From assembly GCA_964645585.1 (NCBI GenBank), contig CAZYAN010000027.1:1-58169 (forward strand): a DNA stretch of 58,169 nt. The letters run 5' to 3'. The notes under the pieces were generated by a model. It searched no databases and had not been told where the DNA came from. It saw nothing but the letters and a program-made list of their open reading frames with translations. Source of the DNA: DATGSL01 sp964645585. Its GTDB lineage: Bacteria; Verrucomicrobiota; Verrucomicrobiia; Opitutales; T3Sed10-336. This document shows positions 7,974-14,719 of the stretch, in pieces (the first letter of the stretch is position 1; every line of letters starts with the position of its first letter). The translations under genes and the position numbers were made by a program.

Positions 7974-8649
7974 AAACGGTGGCGGAAGAAGAGTGCTCGC
8001 GATCGGGAGTTTCGGCCTGCGGTGTGATTTTTCCATCCCGGCAAACCAAGTGGACGTCAGCTTCACCCTCCCATTCGGACGGAAGGTGGGTGGTGAGGAA
8101 AACGGTTTTTCCGCGACTTGTTTCATCGCGGAAGACATCGGCGAGACGACGGCGCCAGCCGGGATCGAGGGAGATGGCGGGCTCGTCGAGCAAGAGAACA
8201 TCCGCGTCCGGCAGCAGCAGGAGGGCGAGACCGAGGCGCTGCCGCATACCGCCTGACAGCTGGCGCACCGGCTTGCGGCGGTCGTGTTCGAGGTGAAACC
8301 GGCGGAGGAGGGATGTGATTTGGTCTCCGCTGACGAGGATGCGGCGCAGCCCGGCGTAGAACCGAAGAAGCCCGTCCGGTGTCATTCCCGGATGAAACGT
8401 GAGAGCTTGCGGGAGAAAGGCGAGATGCGACTGCGCCTCGCGTCGGCTGCGGATCAGGTCGCACTCGGCGATGCGGGCGGTGCCGGCGGACGGTCGGGCG
8501 AGTCCGGCCAGGATCCGAAGGAGGGTGGTTTTTCCGGTCCCGTTGTCGCCCGTCAGAATCGTGGTTGTGCCGGGCGCCGCGCGGAGGGACACCCCGTTGA
8601 GCACGATCTTCTTTCCGAAAGCTTTGGTCAGATTCTCAACCTCGATCAT
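7966..8649 (-). CDS. nosF: NosF, ATPase of NosDFY
   Basis: This 227-residue ABC ATPase energises NosDFY during maturation of N2O reductase. Walker A GDNGTGKTT is at residues 34-42, the signature LSGGMRQR and Walker B VLLLDEP follow, and the H-loop is FLTTHL. The short length and the RDGKI ending agree with NosF rather than with a general exporter subunit. It begins 71 nt after nosD and overlaps nosY by 8 nt. Assignment rests mainly on context between nosD and nosY, because sequence motifs alone would give only a generic ABC ATPase. Confidence 0.9.
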   Translation of the reverse strand: MIEVENLTKAFGKKIVLNGVSLRAAPGTTTILTGDNGTGKTTLLRILAGLARPSAGTARIAECDLIRSRREAQSHLAFLPQALTFHPGMTPDGLLRFYAGLRRILVSGDQITSLLRRFHLEHDRRKPVRQLSGGMRQRLGLALLLLPDADVLLLDEPAISLDPGWRRRLADVFRDETSRGKTVFLTTHLPSEWEGEADVHLVCRDGKITPQAETPDREHSSSATVCD

Positions 8650-8720
8650 AGCGGGCGGTCATCGAAGAGGGCACCGGACATCGAACTGATACTGCGGAAA
8701 CACCGGGAGCTCATCATCGC

Positions 8721-10073
8721 TTACTGGCTGCTTGGGGCGCGCTGGCGGGACGCGTGCGTCAGCGGATGGCGGTCCGTGATGTGCGGTGTTTCCGGCACCG
8801 GTGCTCGTCGAAGGGCAAACTGAATCGCGTGGAGAGCCGGACTTTCCGTTAACAAGGAAATGAGCGGGAAGTTTTCGCGGGAGTCGCCGAGAAGATCGGT
8901 TTCCCGGTGGGGAATCTCGCTGACGCCGTCGCCGTTGACATCGAGTTCGGTCGCATTTATCCAGAAATTCCCCCGTCCGTCCTTGTGCCAATCGTTCCGA
9001 TTCTCGCCTCGCGCGAGGTTAATCGGATGGAGGTTAAGGCCGAATCGGTTGCGGTGAAAGACGTTGTTCATGGAGCTCGAGGTGAGCCGCATCCCGATAA
9101 AGTTTCGTGTGATCAAGTTGTCGCGCGCTTCATTGCTGTGGCAGCCTTGGAGATAGAGTCCGGTGCGGTTGCCGACTATTCGATTATCGCGGATGACGGA
9201 CGTATCGACGTTGTGGAGGAGAAGCCCGTATGCCCGCGATCCTTCGTTGCGGGTAAACGTGTTTTGGTGGGCGGCAACGTCCTTGGAGAACATCAGCGCG
9301 GCCCCGGCGACATTGTTTTCAAAAAGATTGTTTGAAAGGTAATTACGATCTGAATACATGTAATGAAGGCCGTAGCGGGTCTCATAGACGCGGTTGTCCT
9401 CGATCCGGCTGTCGGTGGTAAACGAAAAGTAGATCCCGTCGCGCGTTTCGGAAATTTCATTGCCGGAGACGAGGTGACCGCTGGAGTTCCAGAAATGAAT
9501 TCCGTTTCCACGCCGGTCCTGGTTGACGGCGCAGAGCGTGCTGTCGATCGCGCCGGGGGCGGCGAGGCCTATACCTGGAATGGCGGTTTCTTCGACGCCG
9601 CGGATTTGGTTTCCTGTGATCCGCGTGTTGTTTGCGCCGCGGACGTAAATTCCGTGCAGCGAATCGTGGATGCGGTTGTTCCGGATCGTCGCGCCGTCGC
9701 CGGCGATGAAAATGGCAGCGTCGTCTTTGGAAAGATTGAGGCCGGAGTGGCTGATCCGAAGATTTTCGACGGTGACATCCGGGGCGGTGATTTCAATCGT
9801 CCGTCCGGCCGAATCGCCCCGGATATGTGGGAGATTGCCGTCGGCGTCCGGAGTTCCGCGCAGCGTGAGCGGTTTGTCGATTAGAAGCCGGCCGGGGTGC
9901 GTGCCTGGCGGTACTGGGAGAACCGAACCGGGCGAGGCGGCGTCGATCCGTTCCTGGAGCGATGTTGCTGTCAGGAATGAGGGCGCGCAAAAAGCGAAGG
10001 CGATCGCCCCGGCGAGAACGCTTCGCCAGAGACACTGACGAATGCGGGAAAGGATGCTTGTCCGCTGTGCCAT
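8721..10073 (-). CDS. nosD: NosD, periplasmic copper-maturation beta-helix protein
   Basis: NosD is the periplasmic component of NosDFY and takes part in copper delivery to the CuZ site of NosZ. The 450-residue product has an N-terminal signal (AGAIAFAFCAPSFLTA), a SLQERIDAASPGSVLPVPPGTHPG entry segment and a long CASH/right-handed β-helix domain with repeating turns (IRNNRIHDSLHGIYVRG, ITGNQIRG, LHYMYSDRNYLSNN, VFHRNRFGLN). The WHKDGRGNFWIN...DVNGDGVSEIPH segment near the end is characteristic of NosD. The start codon lies immediately after the stop of the upstream membrane protein gene. The extreme C-terminus (after residue ~425) is low complexity. Confidence 0.92.
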   Translation of the reverse strand: MAQRTSILSRIRQCLWRSVLAGAIAFAFCAPSFLTATSLQERIDAASPGSVLPVPPGTHPGRLLIDKPLTLRGTPDADGNLPHIRGDSAGRTIEITAPDVTVENLRISHSGLNLSKDDAAIFIAGDGATIRNNRIHDSLHGIYVRGANNTRITGNQIRGVEETAIPGIGLAAPGAIDSTLCAVNQDRRGNGIHFWNSSGHLVSGNEISETRDGIYFSFTTDSRIEDNRVYETRYGLHYMYSDRNYLSNNLFENNVAGAALMFSKDVAAHQNTFTRNEGSRAYGLLLHNVDTSVIRDNRIVGNRTGLYLQGCHSNEARDNLITRNFIGMRLTSSSMNNVFHRNRFGLNLHPINLARGENRNDWHKDGRGNFWINATELDVNGDGVSEIPHRETDLLGDSRENFPLISLLTESPALHAIQFALRRAPVPETPHITDRHPLTHASRQRAPSSQ

Positions 10074-10724
10074 TTATCGCTTTTCCGCCGACGGCCGCGG
10101 CGCGGCGGATTTCTTCTTTCTCGAGAAAACCATAGCGAGAATCAGACAAAGCGCGAAGCCGGCGAGACAATAACTGCCGATGTGGGGATAGCTGTACTGG
10201 GTGAAGTTGGCGATTTTGTTCTGTCCAATCAGCGTCGGGACGAATGGCTCGATCGTCATGGGCGCCTTGGGGTCGAGCCGCGTGCCGAACGTGTACATGC
10301 GGTAGTAAAAATTGACCATCGAAAACAGCCCGAAATAAAGAAACAGGGTGAAGATATCGACCACGTTTCCCATGCGCCCAAAGACGACGGCGCGAAGGCT
10401 CAGCACGATGAAGAGGCCGAGCACGAATGGCATCCAGCGCATTTCGACGAAATCGGCCTCCTGGATCTGGCGCATGCCGATGTAGTGGTTGAGGATGTTG
10501 ATTTCGGCCAAGTCCGCCCCGTCGCGTCCGCCTTCGAGCTGATAGGCGTAAATGTAGAGATCGAGCCCCTGGCTGTACTGCGGCGCGACAAGCCGAATCT
10601 GCCACAGAGGAAAAAAGAAGGAGGCGACCAGGCAGCCGGCGGCGATGATCAGGAAGATCCGGGAGGTCAGGCCAAGGCGCCTTGACAGGAAGCGGTCGGA
10701 GCGGAGGAGAAAGGAATCGATCAT
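10074..10724 (-). CDS. NosB-like integral membrane protein of clade II nos clusters
   Basis: The 216-residue protein (ATG at 10724, after the 10751-10789 hairpin; an in-frame ATG at 10778 lies in the hairpin loop) has four predicted transmembrane helices: IFLIIAAGCLVASFFFPLW, WMPFVLGLFIVLSLRAVV, VDIFTLFLYFGLFSMVNFYY and IGSYCLAGFALCLILAMVF. A hydrophilic loop with a DLYIYAYQLEGG segment follows the first helix. It sits directly downstream of nosZ and abuts nosD, the place of the uncharacterised membrane gene nosB in clade II clusters. The role is unknown; proposals for NosB include nos-specific membrane assembly. The assignment is by position and topology only. Confidence 0.65.
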   Translation of the reverse strand: MIDSFLLRSDRFLSRRLGLTSRIFLIIAAGCLVASFFFPLWQIRLVAPQYSQGLDLYIYAYQLEGGRDGADLAEINILNHYIGMRQIQEADFVEMRWMPFVLGLFIVLSLRAVVFGRMGNVVDIFTLFLYFGLFSMVNFYYRMYTFGTRLDPKAPMTIEPFVPTLIGQNKIANFTQYSYPHIGSYCLAGFALCLILAMVFSRKKKSAAPRPSAEKR

Positions 10725-10750
10725 CGGCGAGCGCGGAGGGAGAGGGGCGA

Positions 10751-10789
10751 ATCGCGCCCGGAATTCTAAAGGAGGCATCCGGGCGCGAT
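10751..10789 (-). promoter_or_regulatory. 11-bp perfect hairpin between nosZ and the NosB-like gene
   Basis: Arms 10751-10761 and 10779-10789 (ATCGCGCCCGG and its exact complement) enclose a 17-nt loop, starting about 26 nt after the nosZ stop. No U-run follows on the minus strand, so it is more likely an mRNA-processing or stabilising stem, or a partial attenuator, that separates abundant nosZ message from the rest of the operon. Confidence 0.5.
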
Positions 10790-10814
10790 GCGCCGCGTTG
10801 GAAGTTCGAACAAA

Positions 10815-12758
10815 TTACTCGGAGGGAGCTCCCTCCTGTCCACCGGAAGCGGGTGCTGCTCCGTCCGCTGGAGCGACCGCCAGATAGCCCTGCATTTCCT
10901 GGTGGAGCGCCGAGCAGAATACTGTGCAGTAGAACGGGAACACGCCCGGTTTATCGAGGGTGATGGTGTAGGATTTCGTCAGGCCCGGGTCGATAACACC
11001 GTTGATGTCGATTTCGCCGAGTCCGAACCCATGCACCTGGCCGGGGCTCTGTTCAATGTTTGTGATGTGGAAGGTAATCGTGTCGCCGACCCTGGCTTCG
11101 ACCACGTCGGGCACGAAACGGCTGCGGATGACGATCATGCGGACGTCTACTTGGTTGCCGCTGCGCGTGGCGCCGGTTTCGTCGAAGGTCCAGACCGCTT
11201 GCGGGTGGGTGTTTTCGGCGCGCGGGTAGACCTCGATTGGATCGAGCGCATCGACCCGGAGAATTTGGGCAAAGTGCGGTTCCTTGTCGGTAAACGCCTC
11301 TTTGATCATTCTCATTTTTTCGCCGCGAATATCGATGAGCTGGCTTGTTTCCGGAAGTCCGGGACCGACTTTGATCGGCCGGCCAACGGCGTGCTTGTTC
11401 ATGGCGACGAGCCATTCGCCGTACGGCTCGGTGGTATCGCTGCCGCCGATAACCAGGTGGCCGATATTGTAATGAATGTCGATTTTGTCGACGACCACCT
11501 GTTCAAGGTTGGCTTTCTCTTCGTCTGTCCACGGCGGGAGGCGGAATTTCGTGATTTGCGAATCGATGAAAAGAGAAGTGTAGGCGTTCCCGCGGCCGTC
11601 GAATTGCGTGTGAAGCGGCCCGAGGCCGACCGGCACTTCGCCCTCGATAACGGAGTCGAAATTGACGACTGGAATGCCGCGAACCTCGTCCTCGAAGTCC
11701 TTGTTCTCAATAGCTGCCTTGAACTTTTCGAAGCTGTACACCCCGGCTGTCGGCTGAAGCTTTCCGCCCGCCACGAACCATTGGCCGGTCGGATCGACAT
11801 CCATGCCGTGAGGCGACTTGGCAATGGGAACCAGGTAGAGCACTCCCGGCGCCTTGGCCGGATCGATCATGCGCACGCCGTCCACCTCGGTGAAGTTGCC
11901 CGCGGCGATCGCCTCTTCGGCGGCCTTCCAGTTGAGCGCGGCGCCTAAATCGCGATCGAGCTGGCTGGCGTTCACTTCGAGCACCTCGCCAGCCATTTCG
12001 GTATTATAGGAAGAATAAAAGGTCCAGCCGTGGCTGGGACCCTTGCCGGTCGAGGCGAGATCCCAGTTAAAAGGCGGTGTCAGCACCTGCCAGGCCACTT
12101 CCATTTCACCGGTTTCCTTGTCGACGGAAATCGCGGTGAGCACGCCGTTGAACTCCTGTTCATAGTTGAGCGGCGAAGCGTAGCGGCCCTTGGGGAGCGG
12201 AACGGAGAACCGGGTTCCGCCGAAAAGGTATTCGGTGTTGTCCGTGACGTAGGACGAGCCGTGGTTGCCGCTCGTGTTCGGGATCGGCCCGAGGATCTGT
12301 TTGACCTTAAAATCGCGCAGGTCGATCCGCGCGACGCGGTTGTGGGCGTTGTCGTTAACGAAGAGCCAGCGCCCGTCGTACACGCCGTCGGTTTTGGAAA
12401 GGGCGGGGTGATGGACGTCGCCCCAGGTAAAGTCGCCGAGCATTTTGCGGCTGTCATCGTCGTAACCGTACCCTTTGCCTGGATACGGTGCGAATACCGG
12501 GACGGTGACGATGTGCCGCATCGACGGCATGCCGGCCACGAAAACCTGCCCGGAATGACCGCCGGAATAGAAGAGATAATGTTCGTCAAATTCGCCCGGC
12601 GGGACGTACGTCATCAGCGCAGCCTCTTCGATATCACTTGCTGCCTGGCCTTTTTCGGCCGGCGGACAACCGGTAAGCGCAAGAAGGGGGATGGCGGCAA
12701 TTCCTGCCCGAAATACGGTCGCGCGGACCTTCCGTTGCATCACTTTACGTCTTTCCAT
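10815..12758 (-). CDS. nosZ: Nitrous oxide reductase, clade II, predicted lipoprotein
   Basis: NosZ reduces N2O to N2 outside the cytoplasmic membrane. The 647-residue product starts at ATG 12758, preceded by GGAG at 6-7 nt spacing. It lacks a Tat motif; instead the N-terminus ends in a lipobox (LALTGC, Cys31). The seven-bladed propeller carries the CuZ histidine segments (DVHHP, GNHGSSY, KSPHGMD, GPLHTQFDG). The C-terminal cupredoxin holds the CuA motif CTVFCSALHQEM, with Cys611, Cys615, His619 and Met622. Sec or lipoprotein export and a following NosB-like gene are clade II traits. The electron donor is probably the divergently encoded azurin-like protein. Confidence 0.96.
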   Translation of the reverse strand: MERRKVMQRKVRATVFRAGIAAIPLLALTGCPPAEKGQAASDIEEAALMTYVPPGEFDEHYLFYSGGHSGQVFVAGMPSMRHIVTVPVFAPYPGKGYGYDDDSRKMLGDFTWGDVHHPALSKTDGVYDGRWLFVNDNAHNRVARIDLRDFKVKQILGPIPNTSGNHGSSYVTDNTEYLFGGTRFSVPLPKGRYASPLNYEQEFNGVLTAISVDKETGEMEVAWQVLTPPFNWDLASTGKGPSHGWTFYSSYNTEMAGEVLEVNASQLDRDLGAALNWKAAEEAIAAGNFTEVDGVRMIDPAKAPGVLYLVPIAKSPHGMDVDPTGQWFVAGGKLQPTAGVYSFEKFKAAIENKDFEDEVRGIPVVNFDSVIEGEVPVGLGPLHTQFDGRGNAYTSLFIDSQITKFRLPPWTDEEKANLEQVVVDKIDIHYNIGHLVIGGSDTTEPYGEWLVAMNKHAVGRPIKVGPGLPETSQLIDIRGEKMRMIKEAFTDKEPHFAQILRVDALDPIEVYPRAENTHPQAVWTFDETGATRSGNQVDVRMIVIRSRFVPDVVEARVGDTITFHITNIEQSPGQVHGFGLGEIDINGVIDPGLTKSYTITLDKPGVFPFYCTVFCSALHQEMQGYLAVAPADGAAPASGGQEGAPSE

Positions 12759-13014
12759 TGAGTTCTCCATGTATGAATGAATGAGTCGGCGACGGTGCGG
12801 ACGGGGAGCTGGACAGATTTTCTTGCATAAAGCATCCGGTGTCCTTTTGCCGCTGGTTTTCGAACCGGACGGGCTCGCCCGGCATTCCCTGTCGTCTATG
12901 GTTGCCATCGAACAGCGGAACGCTAACGTATCTAACGTCAACCGACAAGGTTGAAGTGCGAGCAAGTGCTTGAGAATGAAACAAAAAGATTGTTGGTATA
13001 AGGGAGCATACTGG
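12759..13014. promoter_or_regulatory. Divergent nosZ / SCO promoter region with CTAACGT direct repeats
   Basis: This 256-bp region separates nosZ and the SCO gene. Two CTAACGT copies (12923-12929 and 12932-12938) lie one helical turn apart in the middle, next to a TTGACG on the minus strand that could be a −35 element. I found no good FNR/NnrR palindrome of the TTGAT-N4-ATCAA type. A TATAAG at 12997-13002 is too close to the SCO start to be confident. A regulator binding the repeats is inference. Confidence 0.35.
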
Positions 13015-13947
13015 ATGGGCGGAAATCGCGGAATCTTGAGCGGGATCAAGGCCGCGGTGGCGGTGTTGTTCCTCGTTGCTCTCGGCTCCGGATGCGCGCC
13101 GTCGGAGCCGTCGGGAGACGTGGACGGCAGGCAAGAGTTTGTCGTTTCAGGACGGGTCGTGGCGATTGCGGACGACCGGGAAACAATCACGCTGAATCAC
13201 GAGGAAATGCCGGGATTTATGCCGGCGATGACGATGCCGTTTTATCTGAAGGAGGCGTCGCTCGCGGAAGGACTTGTTCCGGGTGACACGGTCGAGTTCA
13301 CGTTTGTCGTCGCCGGGGACCGGTCATGGATCGAGGCGATCCGGAAGGTGGCGCCGAGGGAGCGCGCCGCGGCGGAAACGGATGACCAGCGGGATGCCGC
13401 CCGTGCGCTGCGGGCACGGATTCCCCGATTGGATGAAGGGGATCTCGTGCCCAGTTTCGCCTTGGTCAATCAGGAGGGCGAGCCGTTTGAAACGGGACAA
13501 TGGCTCGGCAAAGCGGTCGCGATCTCGTTTATTTTTACCCGGTGTCCAGTTCCGGAATTTTGTCCGCGGATGTCGGCGAATTTCCGCGCGCTGCAAAAGG
13601 AGATCGGCCAGTCGCCGGGTTTGCGCGACCGCGTCCAGCTTTTGAGCGTGACGATTGATCCTGGGTATGACACTCCGGAAGTGCTGCGGCGTTACGCGGC
13701 GACGTATACGGATTCTCTGGACAACTGGACTTTTGCGACCGGCGACCCCGCGCGTATCGAAGAAATGACGACGCGCTTTTCGATTTTTGTGGATCCTGGC
13801 GACGGCGGTGCCAATATTGATCATGCACTCGGCACAGCCGTGGTTGACCCGGAGGGCCGATTGGCCAAAGTTTGGTGGGGGAACCGATGGGAGGTCGGCG
13901 ATGTATTGCAGACAATTTCCTCGACTTTTGAGGAACGAAAAAACTAG
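13015..13947 (+). CDS. CusF-like domain fused to SCO1/SenC copper chaperone, lipoprotein
   Basis: The 310-residue product (ATG 13015; AGGGAG 8 nt upstream, preferred over an in-frame TTG at 12970) has a lipobox ending at Cys27 (LVALGSGC). Residues ~40-112 form a CusF-type copper-binding barrel with the His/Met-rich HEEMPGFMPAMTMPF. Residues ~140-305 form a thioredoxin-like SCO1/SenC domain with the copper-binding cysteines in TRCPVPEFCPRM (spacing C-x5-C) and the ligand His in NIDHALGTAVVDP. SCO proteins deliver copper to CuA sites of cytochrome oxidases and have been implicated for NosZ. With nosL absent from this cluster, it is the obvious local candidate for CuA loading. Confidence 0.88.
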   Translation: MGGNRGILSGIKAAVAVLFLVALGSGCAPSEPSGDVDGRQEFVVSGRVVAIADDRETITLNHEEMPGFMPAMTMPFYLKEASLAEGLVPGDTVEFTFVVAGDRSWIEAIRKVAPRERAAAETDDQRDAARALRARIPRLDEGDLVPSFALVNQEGEPFETGQWLGKAVAISFIFTRCPVPEFCPRMSANFRALQKEIGQSPGLRDRVQLLSVTIDPGYDTPEVLRRYAATYTDSLDNWTFATGDPARIEEMTTRFSIFVDPGDGGANIDHALGTAVVDPEGRLAKVWWGNRWEVGDVLQTISSTFEERKN

Positions 13948-13959
13948 AAGAAAACAGAG

Positions 13960-14505
13960 ATGAAAGCACGACAAGCAACGACATGGATCGCCGCGGTTTT
14001 GGGACTCGGCCTCCTGACTGGCTGCCCGAAGGGCGGACAAGAGCAGGCCGCGCCGGCACCGGCGCAGCCGCAACAGGAAGAAGCCGCGGCGACGACCGAT
14101 GAGCCGGAACCGCAGGGCGAGCCGGTCACGATTACGATTACCGGAAACGATATGATGCGCTTCGACACGACTGCCTTCTCGGTGAAGCCGCGGCAGCCGG
14201 TGACGATCGTCTTCAAAAACGTTGGCACGATGCCCAAGGAGTCGATGGGCCATAACGTCGTCGTTCTTAAGCAGGGCGTCGATGTGATGGGATTTGCCAA
14301 CGCGGCGACCGCACACGCGCGCAACGACTATATCAATCCCGAGCGCAAAGACGAAGTGATCGCTTTCACTCCGATTCTCGGACCTGGTGAAGAAGCGGAG
14401 GTATCCTTCACAGCTCCCGCGGAAACGGGTGATTACGATTATATCTGCAGCTTTCCCGGCCATGCGGCATCCGGGATGGTCGGCGTCATGACGGTTGAAG
14501 AGTAA
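13960..14505 (+). CDS. Azurin-like cupredoxin, lipoprotein
   Basis: This 181-residue blue copper protein has a lipobox at Cys22 (LGLLTGC), a ~30-residue Pro/Ala/Gln/Glu linker and an azurin/plastocyanin fold. The type-1 copper ligands are visible: His98 (MGHNVVV), Cys163 and His168 (CSFPGH) and probably Met173. It follows the SCO gene by 12 nt and ends before a strong terminator, so the two form a bicistron divergent from nosZ. The likely job is membrane-anchored electron transfer to the CuA centre of NosZ. That is inferred from context; azurins also serve other terminal reductases. Confidence 0.9.
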   Translation: MKARQATTWIAAVLGLGLLTGCPKGGQEQAAPAPAQPQQEEAAATTDEPEPQGEPVTITITGNDMMRFDTTAFSVKPRQPVTIVFKNVGTMPKESMGHNVVVLKQGVDVMGFANAATAHARNDYINPERKDEVIAFTPILGPGEEAEVSFTAPAETGDYDYICSFPGHAASGMVGVMTVEE

Positions 14506-14582
14506 TCGAAGCGGCATTTGATCGCCGCAAGCGCCGCCGGTCGCAAACCTTTGGAGCGACCGAGCAGGCTGATGGTAGCTTT

Positions 14583-14630
14583 GGGCGGGTTCCGCCGCGG
14601 GAAATCGCGAACGGACCCCGCCCTTTTTTT
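14583..14630 (+). terminator. Rho-independent terminator after the azurin gene
   Basis: A 12-bp GC-rich stem with one mismatch (14583-14594 with 14612-14623) is followed by seven T residues (14624-14630). It ends the SCO-azurin transcript and insulates mutL. Confidence 0.88.
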
Positions 14631-14719
14631 GTCGGTCGCTTCCGCTTTGACGACACGGTCAAAAGCTGTGAACGTAGCTTTTTTTCCGGGCGGCGGACCG
14701 AGGCCGCCCGCCACACGCT

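Noticed and set aside
7974..8201. Upstream extension of NosY into nosF
   Set aside because: The added 76 residues are out-of-phase nosF sequence; GTG 7973 overlapping the nosF stop gives the normal NosY length.
10788..11948. 386-codon open frame opposite nosZ
   Set aside because: Antisense shadow of NosZ; no ribosome-binding site or domain.
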